From positions 248,001 through 312,000 of the forward strand of contig MU863889.1 in assembly GCA_033296885.1 (NCBI GenBank): 64,000 nucleotides of DNA, in the 5' to 3' direction. Shown here in pieces: positions 13,501 through 24,193 of this stretch. Position numbers and translations under genes: made by a program. This DNA comes from Triangularia verruculosa. Lineage: Eukaryota > Ascomycota > Sordariomycetes > Sordariales > Podosporaceae. The number at the start of each line of letters is the position of its first letter. The first letter of the stretch is position 1. The notes beneath the pieces are model-generated. The model saw nothing but the letters and a program-made list of their open reading frames with translations. It was not told the DNA's origin and searched no databases.

Positions 13501-14914
13501 AAAGAATTGCCAAAGCCAGTCCTCGACGTTGACCACGAGTCTGTCCTTGCCGAACTAGATCCCCACTCTAAGAAGGCTGGCGTCAAAACTCGGCTCGGCT
13601 TCGGTCCTGACTTTGACGAGAGCAGCACTATCTGTCCCAACCCCATCATCGTCAACAACTCCGGCATAGAAGGTCTTTTTGACATCCAGCGAGTCATTGT
13701 CACCTTCTTGGATGGCGATCGGCTGCGAGCCCGGATTGCCAAGGCTGTTACACCGAAGGACAGGATTTCGGGCTGGTGCTCGATCAGCACCGGATTTACC
13801 AGAGTGATTGCGGGCTTCTCGTGCGAGAAGAGGCTGCTGGAGCAGGAGCTGGATGCGGTCGAGGGGATTGAGAGTAGGGTGCTGAAGGAGCAACATAAGA
13901 GCAAGGCAGAAAAGAGGTCAGCTCAGCTAGGCGCTGAGGTGGTGGCATCTCCCATCAACACTACAGATGCGAAGTTGGTGTTGGAGAAGATAGCAGGGGA
14001 CGCAGGAGAAGAGGAAAAGAAGGGGGACAAGGGAAAGACCAAAAAGGAGGGATTGGAGCAAGATGAGGAAATGAAGGGGGAAGAGGGAAAGAAAGAGACG
14101 GAAGAGAAGGGTGTTGACATTGACAAGGAAACGGACGAGGAACGGTTGGTCAGCAGAATGATTGAGTTTATTCAGGAGCCGCAGCTGGAGTTGGTGGCGG
14201 GGGAGTGGTAAGTCACCTCGGGAGGCCAACACGAGCAAAGCTAACAGGTTCGTCAGGGTGCTCGCTCGCTTCTCAGGAGTACCGGGTGCAAAGTGGTTCC
14301 TCTGTCATCTCGAGCTGGGTTCAGCCCCCGGCAGATTCTACGGACACCGCATCCCCACGGGTGAGATTGACTTCACCAACTCTACGCCAGAGCCCGGTTT
14401 GGTGAAGGCATGGCAAGTGTACATGGAGCGCAAGAAGAGAAAGATGTGCAACATCCTCGAGCGCTACCTCAAAAGCCGCGAGAGTGCAAAAAAGGGACAG
14501 GCCAAGCTTAAGCAGGCGAGGAAAGCTCTTGCTGACGCAACTTCTGGGATTACGCCGGAGGAAAACGAAATGGAAGACGACGAAGAAGCCACCCTCGCCG
14601 GCAAAGACAGCGACTCCGAAGACGAGGAAGCAACCCTCTTCGATGCTGATGAGAAGGACGAAGGAGGAGGTTCGTCGTGGAAGAAGCTCAAAGAGCAGAG
14701 CAAGGTGGCGGCCAGGGAGCTGGGTGAGTTCACGGTGTTTTTGGCGCAGGAGAAGTTTTGGGAGTGGCGGGCGGAGCGGCTGGAAAGAAAGCTGAGTACG
14801 GCGGTGTTGAAGAGGACTCCGGCAAGGCTAAGGACGGCAGTGGAGAATGTGAGTGATAATAAAGGGTTATTGCCAGGCATGTTTCATTCCGCAGTGGGGG
14901 TGCATATGTTTTAG
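10540..14914 (+). CDS. HET-domain (heterokaryon incompatibility) protein, 1444 aa
   Basis: Exons 10540-14207 and 14248-14914 join in frame across a 40-nt GTAAGT...ACAG intron. The start is the first ATG, in a good context (GCCAAAATGGCG). HET-domain signatures are present in order: YCMLSHRW with EVLLGDI (about residue 113), CYLWNDTCCINK with SLMGDWYANAEF (about 330), and WSTRAWTLQELVMS (about 428). Compared with a usual HET domain of about 150 aa, the first two blocks are separated by an extra region of roughly 180 residues that is rich in Lys and Glu and probably coiled coil. After the HET region come a helical middle part, a Ser/Pro-rich low-complexity stretch (about 860-960), and an acidic C-terminal half. 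HET proteins trigger programmed cell death on non-self recognition in filamentous fungi. A specific incompatibility role here is inference. Confidence 0.88.
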
Positions 14915-15514
14915 TTACCTACCTAGATCGGGCAAAGGTGAAGGGCTAGAATGTTTGCTTGGATGCTTGTCCGTCTGGCAAGATAAATTGATTCTTGGAT
15001 GACGGAATATTCTTGTGCGGTTTCATTCTTCCAGGTTTTCTGTGATTGTGAATCAAGACTTCATACTCCAGTCCTCGTGAAAGCCTGGCCGTTGTTGCCT
15101 TTCTGACGAAAGTGCCGCCGTAGGCAAGCAGCATAATTTGGAATATAACCCCCCATGCACCCTGCTTCTTAAGAAGCAAAATCTCAGCCTCCAATATCTG
15201 CCCCAGCTGTTCACGAAGAAGACTGAGCCACACATACAGCCTATGAACGCGCTCATCAAGGTTCTAGAAGACAGAATGAGTTCGTCCAGTGCCCTCTGTG
15301 GGTGAAAAGCAGATGCTTCATTCTTCCTCTCGAACTTCTAAAAGCACCAATTCCATCTTTGATGGAACCCGCGAGCCTGTTCTGTCTTGATCCCTTAAAT
15401 AAATATACTGTCTTATTATTCCAACATCAGGGTAGCTAGCTGCCTGATGAAAAGACGGCATGCTGACCAGTGTTGCCAGCAAGAACCGAAAATAACAAAA
15501 AGCAAAAAACAAGG
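14915..15514. other. Intergenic
   Basis: AT-richer DNA downstream of the HET gene. Short frames only; no gene seen. Confidence 0.55.
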
Positions 15515-15652
15515 AGCCCAGTCCTGGATTCGAACCAGGATCTCGACGTGCAACAGGGCCCCAGATACAGGAGTGCCGTGACCAGCGGCTGTAGAGGTCT
15601 ACATTAACTGGCAACTCTGCACACGTCGCTCCATACCACTTGGCCACTGGAA
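15515..15652 (-). tRNA. tRNA-like gene with long intron, degenerate; possibly tRNA-Cys(GCA)
   Basis: On the minus strand there is a perfect T-arm (CCTGG/TTCGAAT/CCAGG) followed by ACTGGGC. The 5' part begins TTCCAGT, which pairs with it at six of seven positions (one a wobble). A D-loop AGTGGTA and a 6-bp anticodon helix (CGACGT/ACGTCG) interrupted by about 66 nt are also visible. The loop can be read with anticodon GCA. The canonical T at position 8 is missing and the D-stem has a mismatch, so this is either an unusual intron-containing tRNA or a decaying copy. The amino acid is uncertain. Confidence 0.5.
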
Positions 15653-16336
15653 CTCTTTGTTGAAAAATAAACACTGGATCTAATGTATATCGGACGGTCG
15701 AGTGCTGGCTGCTGATGGGAAAGAACGAGGTGGGTGTCAACGGCTGGGGCCGGCCGGAGCAGTTGGAGATGTCAACAATAGGAGGCGCGTGACAGCTTGG
15801 CCTGAGGCGGCCAGATCAGAGGTTTCGCGTCCAGGGCGTGTTGGACTTGCACTGACGTCACTGGGGGAAGAATTGGTTGCTCCAGCACGAGGGCCGCAAC
15901 CACCAAAGAACTCCAGACATCCTCGGCCGATATGATTGCCACCACTTTCAGAGATGCCTTGGTTAGTTCACTACACATGATTGGGGCCTGTGTGACATTG
16001 GTCCTGTTCACCATCTTGACTTGTATAAATAGGGGCAAGTAAACAAACAATGTTACCGCCGTAACGTAGGAACGTCTTCCTTTTGGTGAGGCTTCTTTCT
16101 TCCCCATCATAATTGCGTACTTTAAAACTGCAGCTTCAGCTGAGAGAGACTCTCCATTGTAACCAAAAGGCCAGATTTTCTCCAAAAGCAACTGTTGTGT
16201 CCCCCTTGTGCTCGGGGGAAGCATGTCCAACAAAAGCACAACACCACGACCTTGCCCATACTAACGCAAACAGCACCAACAATCACAACCAGGTAATCCA
16301 AAAATTTCCTCAGCTAAAAAGGCAAAAGACAAGGGG
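15653..16336. other. Intergenic
   Basis: No coding pattern seen. Short frames on both strands show no family features. Confidence 0.5.
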
Positions 16337-16410
16337 TGGCCCGGCCGGGACTTGAACCCGGACCTTACGCAGCAGCGACACTCTACGTTGGAGCCACGAT
16401 ATGGAGCCAA
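16337..16410 (-). pseudogene. Eroded tRNA-like sequence (3' half)
   Basis: The minus strand carries a good T-arm (CCGGG/TTCAAGT/CCCGG), a 3' acceptor strand CCGGGCC plus A, and a D-arm-like GCTC/GAGT helix. No matching 5' acceptor strand (GGCCCGG expected) is found, and the anticodon arm is too short. This is best read as a tRNA pseudogene or fragment. Confidence 0.35.
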
Positions 16411-17530
16411 TCAAGAAGCCAAGGTATTGAGCCAAGAAATCTTTTTTTTTGTTTTTTTTTTGTGGTAACGAAATGAATCGAAATGACGAGCTCAGCAATG
16501 AGATGAAGCAATGCACATGTAGAGGCCACTGCTGCGTCTATGCTGATTACACCACCGGAACCACCCCTTGTCGAAGTTCATCGCCGAGAGCGATCGCTAA
16601 ATCGTCCTGGGCGAATTGGAAGGAGCGGGAGCTTGGATGGGCACAGTGGAGGTGACGTCAGTAAGGGCGCTGCTGGCGTGTTTGTAGATGGCTGAGGGAG
16701 CTTGGGTGAAGCAAGAGGGCGGGCTGTGTAGCTGCTCAGGTCAATATTTGATCTTGGGCAATTTTGAGAACACCCCGGCCAAACGATTCCAGAGTGGCCA
16801 ATCACAGGGTTCATCTGAGTTGATTTGGTGGCTTGATAAATCAGGAGACAAAGCACCTCGAATCCGTTGATAGCACAAATCCGTGAATAATCAAGTGTAT
16901 CTTGCAACTCCCATGCTCATGAACTTCCTCTGAATCCTGGTCAATGGCTGTATTCGTGGCTATTTGAGCCCTTCTTCGTGTGATCGAATCCAGTGAAGAG
17001 GTAGAACTCCTATGTATCTCGCATTCCCCTTTGCTTAACATAGGCCACTTGGAGCGTTGCCTGCAGATGTTGCCTGGGCAGGTCCTCGCCGTTTATGTGA
17101 TGGCGGCTAAAAAGAACATCGTCAACGGGGTTTTTGACAAGTGGAAGAAGACCAAAGTAACAAAACGCCTCTGTTGTATGTCCAGGAAGCTCCAAAAGGC
17201 GTACAAAAGGCATTGGACGAATGCCAAGGGCAGGATTGTCAACAACGCCCATCACCATCTTATCCCCATCAACACCATTGCCCTAAACGCACGCCTTGAC
17301 CTCGAATCCGTTGACAAGGTGCTGTTGCTCTGTAAGGTCCCAGGGTGGAATTTCATCAAGAACTGCAGGTCATTGGACAATTCCTTGGGCTCGGCACAAT
17401 AATTTTCCAGCTGTCCCTCCCACCATCGTTACCAGCTTCGGGACCCACTTGCCCTATGCCTGGCCTCGGCGCCCGACCGGTTTCGCGGTCGTTTCCGCGT
17501 CAGCTACCATCCAAATAAGGACCATGTGAA
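16411..17530. other. Gene-free stretch with poly-T tract
   Basis: It contains T-runs near 16442-16461. The frame at 16980-17402 (plus) is open for 140 codons, but its composition is not protein-like in any way I can recognise. No gene is supported. Confidence 0.45.
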
Positions 17531-17532
17531 GT

Positions 17533-17691
17533 GGCCGGGTGGTGTAACGGTTAGCATTTCAGCACTGCGGATTTTCTATGTCTTCGATGCAGGTAGGTTG
17601 GAGGTCGGTGAGGGGCCAATTCCCCTCTATGCCTGTATCAACCGTTGATGTCTGAGGCTTCGGGTTCGAGTCCTGGACGATGGTCACCTTC
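17533..17691 (+). pseudogene. Possible eroded, intron-bearing tRNA-like sequence
   Basis: GTGGCCGGGTGGTGTAACGG resembles a tRNA 5' end and D-arm. About 120 nt later, a box-B-like GGGTTCGAGTCC is followed by TGGTCAC, which can pair with GTGGCCG. The distance between T-arm and acceptor is wrong by about 4 nt, and the anticodon arm cannot be closed convincingly. Probably a relic. Confidence 0.25.
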
Positions 17692-18475
17692 ACTTTTTGG
17701 CCGTCGTGAGATCATGCTTGGTGTTGTAAGATCATGCTTGGCGTTGTTGGTCGACTGCAGCAGCTGATGTTGGCATTCTGATACCTGTTGCTGACATTCA
17801 TCAGCATGGCACCATCACGACTGCTCCTGTCCATGTAGAGGTCCACAGTTCGAGCCTCATGTTCGTCTCGCTTCCTTTCCTTTTCTTTCAGATCAACCTT
17901 GAGGTGCTCCCAATTTGCCGCAGCTGGCAAACTTTCTTGGTTGCCATGCCCCATTGTCATTCCCTTTCCCATGCCCTGTTGTCATCATGTTGTTCTTGAT
18001 GTCGTCGTCGATGTTCTTCCCTGGTGTGTTGCCCTTAAGGGCTGAAACCTTCCAGTCAGCGGTCTGGTGCCATCCAGTGGAGATTTCAGGTTGTCGATTC
18101 ACCACACCTGTTGGCAGTTCCCATATCCCATTGCAACCAACACTGTGCACCTTTCCGACCAATGATTCCATCATAACCAAACTTCACTGCCCTCATCTTG
18201 TTCCCCTAACGATGCTATCGCGGCAACAATCTACCACACAAAGCAGGAGCAATGACATAATGCCGAAAACCCCAAAACAGAACACCAGAAAATCACAAAA
18301 CAGAACAAAAAGCAATAATGCAACAACAAGATGCAACAGGTCAACACAAAACAACAAAATCAATTTAAACAGGATATTACTTCCACCACAACTTTCGAAA
18401 CCCCCTCCATCAAAAGTTCCTTCTCATCCCAAGTCTCTCCTCCCGCTCCGTCCTAACCTTCCCTATCATCTCAAT
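17692..18475. other. Intergenic, low-complexity A/C-rich toward the right
   Basis: The part from about 18230 to 18420 is A- and C-rich on the plus strand (3' flank of the next minus-strand gene). A short direct repeat (AGATCATGCTTGG) occurs near 17710 and 17730. No gene seen. Confidence 0.5.
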
Positions 18476-19240
18476 TCAATAGGCGTACTTAGTCCAATCA
18501 ATCGCCCCCACGCTCTCATAGCATCGAACGTCATTCACAAATGTCCTGTCATATGCCGCGCCCTCTGGCAGGTCCCCAAACTCATACGCACACTCGGGTA
18601 CCAGATTGGCAGCAACACATCCCTCCGGCACCCTCAGATGTGTTCCTGTGGCGTCCCTTGTTGCCTGTAACCAGTTCACCACGTCAAACTTCCTGCTGTC
18701 GCCATAGTAGGGAATAGTGGCGTTCCCACACACGATGAAGGAGCTGACAATCGGCGCACCCTCCAAGATCCTCAACGTCGAGTAGGGAGATGTTAACCTG
18801 CTAATTGCCGTGCCAGCTCCCGGGGTGCCAACGCTGATGAAGAGCTCGCTGCCCTTGATGTCGTCGGTTCCTTGCTGGTACTGTAGAGCTTCGGGGAAGG
18901 GCGACTCGGCAGGCCCAGCATCGGTGAGAATACCTGCGCGATGGCTGGCGATGTCGGCGTAACTGCCGTTCTGGTAGAATATCGGACCAGAAGAGCCGAT
19001 AACAGCGCGGTTCTGGGCGGGGCCGATGTGGGCGGTAGAGAGGAAGAGGTTGTGCACCGGAGGGGTGAGGTCGAGAGAGGGGTCTGTGACGTTGACACGG
19101 AGGCGGAAGCCACGAGAACCGGAGTGACGAGGAATCGAGCCTGGATCTTGAGGAGTCCACTGTCTTGTTGTGAAAGTCGAGGAGGTAGTTGCGGCTGAAG
19201 CGAGGCCTAGAAGGCTGGAGAGAAGGAGGGAGGAGTGCAT
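18476..19240 (-). CDS. Secreted protein, fungal-specific family (possibly DUF7907)
   Basis: Single exon, 254 aa. The N-terminus MHSSLLLSSLLGLASA is a clear signal peptide. The mature part has a GFRLRVNVTDPSLDLTPPVHNLFLSTAHIG stretch (shown here in parts: GFRLRVNVTDP, then PPVHNLFLSTAHIG), several N-glycosylation sites (NVT, NGS, NAT), and late cysteines in CGNA, EGCVA and PECAY. The arrangement (N-terminal beta-rich region after the signal, PPVHN motif) matches what I remember of a widespread ascomycete secreted family named DUF7907; I could not verify that. No catalytic motif is evident. It is probably an extracellular or cell-wall protein of unknown role. Confidence 0.85.
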   Translation of the reverse strand: MHSSLLLSSLLGLASAATTSSTFTTRQWTPQDPGSIPRHSGSRGFRLRVNVTDPSLDLTPPVHNLFLSTAHIGPAQNRAVIGSSGPIFYQNGSYADIASHRAGILTDAGPAESPFPEALQYQQGTDDIKGSELFISVGTPGAGTAISRLTSPYSTLRILEGAPIVSSFIVCGNATIPYYGDSRKFDVVNWLQATRDATGTHLRVPEGCVAANLVPECAYEFGDLPEGAAYDRTFVNDVRCYESVGAIDWTKYAY

Positions 19241-20580
19241 TTTTGCAGCTGTCGGTGCCTTGTCAAATTGGCAAGATCGAAGATGAGATGGCCTCTGTCC
19301 ATTGAATCTGTGATGGTATGTTCACCTTTTTTATGGCAGAGTCAGCCAGACAGAGCTCTCCTGCCGTTGAGGCATGTCACGTTCGATACGGGTATAGCCT
19401 CGCTGGGGTTTGCAGTATACGACGTCACATTTGTGATGAAATGGCCACTGCTGACAGGCTAGCGGTACGCCTTACTAACTTGGTTCGAAAATGCTACCTG
19501 GGATGGCGTGTGCCTGCAGGTCAGTTCGTGTTGCGATTGAAGAGTGGTCAAGGTGCTTACTGAGAAAGTGTTACCTTCCCATTCCCACCGCCAGTTTTGC
19601 CGGGTTGGCATCAGCAAAGTCGAATTTAGCCTCCGAACCCCCATCTGGGTACCATTGCCATCTTTGTCCAGCTATCGGTCATGGCCGGGTATAAGTCGCT
19701 CGAGTGGACATGGGCCAATAAGGCCAGAATCGTGATGGTGGAACGACAGCTTCAATTTCTGGAGTAAGTTGGGACAGAGTCGAAATTAAACAGCAGAAAA
19801 ATATTTTGGCCTTGCTCAAAGTTGTCATTTGTGTGGGAATTCTTCCAGAGAGGAGAAGGCACAAAGGAAGGGTATTGATCTTGCCCCACTTCTCAGGCTG
19901 ATATCCGCCTCTGGCCAATCAGATAGTTTAACGTAGCTCGACATATATTCTCCGACGTCTTTGCTGGCATGTACTCAACTATCACCGCAGACGTCAGTAC
20001 CTTATTATTGCCATTGTTACCGAGTTTATGCATACGTTCTGCCGTTCTCGTCGTCGCCGTCGACGGTGGTCAACGGCCCCCCATCTTTCGATCCTCCCAG
20101 AAGTTCAAGCCGTGTTTGCAGTCATGGACGATACCACAGCACCCATTCATAGGACACTGTTTGGTCCCGGGGCATGTTGAGACTTAGTCCAGCAGTAGTG
20201 TCGGAGTCCAACAAGCTTGGCCAGGGCAGCGCCGCTGGCTGGACGCCTTGAGAGACATGTTGCCGAACAACCGACCGGCAAATCAAGCCATGATACCCCA
20301 ACTCCCGCTCAGATGGCCAACATGCAACCGGATGCAGGCTGTACCAGCTAGCCATGATGCTACTTCTCTAACATCTGAAGCCCACGACCTGTTAGCCTCA
20401 TTCTTTATTGCCTTCCTTCACAGCCTCCGATTGAAGCCGAGAAGCATCAATTCTCTGCTAGTCGTTGGCGATGGTGGGCTCCCGAGCTCGCCAAGTCACC
20501 TCAAGTGTGTGTTTGCTAACATTCGCCAGTCCATCGATCTGTTAAAATCAGACAGGACAACCTATTCCGAATTTTAACAG
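19241..20580. other. Intergenic, 1.3 kb
   Basis: The left end is the promoter of the secreted-protein gene (minus strand). The rest has only short frames. I see nothing I can name. Confidence 0.5.
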
Positions 20581-20682
20581 CTTTTACGCAGCAATGGCCA
20601 GGTACGGTGCGGTATTCATGCTGAGCTAGTTCTGGGGCAAAACGACCCCTGAGCCCAACGTTGTCCCATAAGATATAAGATA

Positions 20683-21296
20683 CCCTGGATCTAATCGAGA
20701 AAGACGTGCGACTATTCATCGAAGCCGACAAACCCTGGGAGGGCGACCTCTTCCCCCGGAGACACGCCGAGTCTTTGGCCTGGCTAGCAATCACCTAGAT
20801 TCTTCAGAGTATCACCGCTAACCCGCAAGATGGTCACCGCTGAGTGCAAGCCATGCTTAGGCCAAAAGCTCAGACTTCCATCTCCCGCCCACAACTCGAC
20901 AACACCATCGTCTTCTCCATTGGCCCCGGTGCCAGAGCTCAAGAGGTTCATCGCGACGACATGATTCACCACAACCCCCCCACGGTCATCACAGCCGACC
21001 AGTACAAAATCGGCCGCGACACTAGCATCGGCTGGTTCGAAGCAAGCAAGAAGACCACCAGAGCCAACGGCGCGGCTCATCCCCGGGAGCCATCTTTGGG
21101 ATCAAATGAAGCCCCCAAATGAAGACTTCGCCTTTTTCGCTGAGATAAATCCCGCTCGAGAAGATCAGCGAGTACTACGACGCTGATCTGCAGAAGCTGA
21201 TTGGGTACCAAGTCAGCAGCCTGTTTCTTCGGCTGGTTGGACTTGAACCATCCGAGATAAGCGCTGTACGGAAAGGACTGGGATGGACAGGTTGAT
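20683..21296 (+). pseudogene. Broken phytanoyl-CoA dioxygenase (PhyH) family gene
   Basis: Plus-strand fragments in different frames line up in the order of a fungal PhyH-type Fe(II)/2-oxoglutarate dioxygenase. TLDLIEKDVRLFIEAD and KPWEGDLFP (about 20683-20757) come first, then a one-base loss in a C-run. PETRRVFGLA follows (about 20758-20787), then stops. Next is SRPQLDNTIVFSIGPGARAQ with HRDDMIHH (20878-20976), carrying the HxD metal motif, and DQYKIGRDTSIGWFEA with TTRANGA. A shift to IPGSHLWDQ (about 21080) comes after that, and last EYYDADLQKLIGYQV with RKGLGWTG to a stop near 21296. The segment with the second metal histidine appears deleted. There are several frameshifts and stops and no rescuing introns. 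Family homology is from remembered motif patterns. Confidence 0.75.
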
Positions 21297-21938
21297 GGTT
21301 TGTATTCGCGGGGGTATGTCCATGATAGTCGTTGCAGTGGTGGGGGTTTGACAGGGGGGAAAACATGCAGGACCGCAAGCTACGGGCAAGCAACAGTATA
21401 ACAGATTCTTAGCGGTCCAATGATGCTGGCCAGATTGGAGCTTTTGACCACAATATGCCCCTCTATGCCCCTCTAGAATGATGTGACACCGATGGAACCC
21501 GAAGTCTGCGATGCCAGCCGGCCTCGGCAGATGGGGTCATGAAGTTTGGGGTGGTGGTGATTGGAGAGGGTGGGTGGGCTGCATTGGGTTCCACACTCAT
21601 CAACAGTGCAAAGATGCGGCAGAATAAAGGCGCTAGACCAACCTGGAAGCTTTAGAGTTGGATCTATACCTGCCATAGCAAAGCCCCTCTTTAAACGAGG
21701 TGTCGATAGCGCCATGTGATATGGTGACACAACAGGTCGAACGCAGCATTCTTGCTGAACAGGGGGCGGGAAGTAAGGTATGTGCCGTGGGTGAGATTCT
21801 GGGGGACTACACTTTTCAGGTTTTATATGTAAGTAAGTACCGAACCATGTTCCCGGTTCTTGGTTGTACTCGCATCTTACAGTTCTCGACGCGCATCCCC
21901 ACTTTCTAGGTGCTTAGTATCTAGTCTTTTTTGTCACC
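21297..21938. other. Intergenic, P450 promoter region
   Basis: Short frames only. The right part is the upstream region of the P450 gene. Confidence 0.5.
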
Positions 21939-23647
21939 ATGGCCGTCAGCCAGACTCTGAACCAGGTCCTAGGCCTGGTGACTGAGCACAAAGTCGAGGT
22001 TGCTGTTGCCTTTGTTGCAATCTATCTGCTTTCTCAGATCCGGGCGTACTTCAAGCTTTCACATATCCCTGGCCCGTGGTTTGCTGGGTGGAGCGATATC
22101 CCGCATAGCTGGTCGATCTGGAACGAGAGGGCGTATCAATATTATTATGATATTTCGAAGAAATATGGTATGTCCACTCCCTCTTGGTGTGCGGTTCTTA
22201 CTGACTGTGAATCAAGGCAAAATCACTCGCATCGGTCCCAACTCCGTCATCTCCTCTGCCCCCGAAGTCTGGATCCACGTCAACACCAAGCCAGGCTACA
22301 GGAGATCCGACTGGTACTTCAAAGCCGCGAGGGTGGAGTACCAGCGAGACAATGTTTTCTCTCAGGCCGATACAGAGAAGCATGATGCTACGAGGAAGAA
22401 GATTGCGCCTGGTGCACGTCTGCCCCCTTTTTCCTCTTGCAGCTTTACACTATGGCTAACGGTCCAACACAGTATTCTGGCCGGGAAAACCTCGAGCTCG
22501 AAGGCTCAGTCGACACCCGCGTCGTCGCCTTCCTCAACCTCATCCGGACCAAATACCTCTCCGTGGACAACTCCCCCGTCAAGGTCATGGACCTCGCGAA
22601 AAAGATCCAGTTCTTCACCATGGACGTCATCTCCCTCGTCGCCTTTGGTACAACCTTTGGCATGCTCGATCGGGACAGCGATGTCAACAATTTCGTCAAG
22701 TCCAGTGAGGACGGCCTGCTGATTAATAACATGTTTATGGCGCTGAACCTAGCCTGGCTGGTGCAAGCACCGGTTATTGGCAGGCTCCTTGCTCCAAGTG
22801 TAAAGGACAAGACGGGCTTCGGGGCCATGATGAGGGAGTGCTTTAGGTACATTGATGAACGAGTGGAGAATGCAGAAACGGATACGAGGAGGGATATGTT
22901 GGCGAGTTTCTATAGGCATGGGGTGAAGGGGGACGAGTTGAAGAGTGAGGTGTTGGAGCAGCTAGTTGCGGGTTCTGATACCACCGCTGGAGCGCTGAGA
23001 GGAACCATGCTTCATGTGCTGTCGACGCCGAGAGTGCAGAAGCGGATGCAAGAGGAGATTGATGCTGTTTATGCCAAGAGGACTTGGGATGGGGTTGTAC
23101 CGCATGCGGTTGTGAAGCAGATGCCGTATATGCAAGCTGTTATCAGGGAAGGACTTCGGATCTGGCCACCGGTATTGCTCTTGTTGCCCAAGGATGTGCC
23201 AGCGGGCGGTGACACGATCGTGGTGGATGGAAAGAAAGTCTTCTTGCCCGGTGGGACATGCATTGGTGTTTCAACGCTGGCGATGCATCATGACAAAGAG
23301 CTTTATGGAGAGGATGCGGATGTCTTCCGGCCAGAGAGGTGGCTGTTGGAGAAGGATCAGGAGAAGCTAGCCATGATGACCAGAATCAATGACCTGACTT
23401 TCGGACATGGAAAGTGGCAATGCTTGGGGAAGCCAGTGGCGCAGATGGAGATCAACAAGATGTTATTTGAGGTATACCATTCTTATTTCATGAACTGACG
23501 GGTGGCTGGGTGCTAACCAGATGGCAGTGGTTCCGAAACTTTGACTGGGCTGTGGCCAAACCTCACAGACCATGGCGCCTAACAAATGCCTTTGGCTTGT
23601 TCTTGATCAGTGACTTTTGGGTACAGGTTACGGATCGTGATGCCTAA
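21939..23647 (+). CDS. Cytochrome P450, pisatin-demethylase-like, 514 aa
   Basis: A microsomal heme monooxygenase. Exons are 21939-22167, 22217-22413, 22473-23471 and 23528-23647. The second intron keeps the frame only if it uses a GC donor (GT|GCACGT) with AG at 22471-22472 and a CTAAC branch site; the nearby GT donor would shift the frame. Domains in order are an N-terminal membrane helix (about residues 17-34), a proline hinge (HIPGPW), an I-helix oxygen motif AGSDTTAG, an ExxR K-helix (EGLR), a PERW region, and the heme-binding loop FGHGKWQCLG with Cys at about residue 459. All landmark residues are present. The style (DTTAGALRGTMLH, FGHGKWQCLGKPVA) matches the pisatin demethylase-like group, which handles plant phenolics or secondary metabolites. 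The substrate is unknown. A dead PhyH gene lies just upstream. Confidence 0.93.
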
Positions 23648-23965
23648 GACAACTGTTGAGGTAGGTGCCGTGAATAGCAATCTAGAATTCTAGATACCAG
23701 CGCATGTCCCAGTGGGTGGTGTTTGGGTGGCCGTCGTGACTCTGGGGTTGGGTTGGCAGACTTCATATTTCTGTTATCAACAAGAATTGTCTAACGATGC
23801 GTGTTCGACATGTGCTTTGACATTCTCCAGATAAAAACCAACAGTCAAGATCTCCATCCACTTAAGGGGCCATGGATTCCCCCTGTCCATCATACAGGGC
23901 CAGGCCGGCGAAAGGCCCGGTCACAAAATCCCTCATTCCGCCACCGGACTCCAGCAAATCAAACA
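23648..23965. other. Intergenic
   Basis: 3' flank of the P450 and 5' flank of tRNA-Gly. No gene seen. Confidence 0.6.
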
Positions 23966-24036
23966 GCATCAGTGGTTTAGTGGTAAAATCCATCGTTGCC
24001 ATCGATGGGCCCCGTGTTCGATTCACGGCTGATGCA
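23966..24036 (+). tRNA. tRNA-Gly(GCC), copy 1
   Basis: A 71-nt cloverleaf without intron. The acceptor is GCATCAG/CTGATGC with discriminator A. The D-loop is TAGTGGTAA-like. The anticodon arm CCATCG/CGATGG has loop TTGCCAT (anticodon GCC), and the T-arm contains GTTCGATTC. An identical copy lies inverted at 27523-27593. Confidence 0.95.
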
Positions 24037-24193
24037 AACCATCATCTTTTGCCTTGATCCCAATCCGGCCTCTTTTTGTTAGTCTTTTTATTTTGTGGGT
24101 AGCCTCCTCATGCTTTCCGGCCATATCCAAGTAGTGACCAGGAAGAGGAAGCTGCTGCGTTGCGTTGATAGCTGAGCTACATCAGTTACTTAC

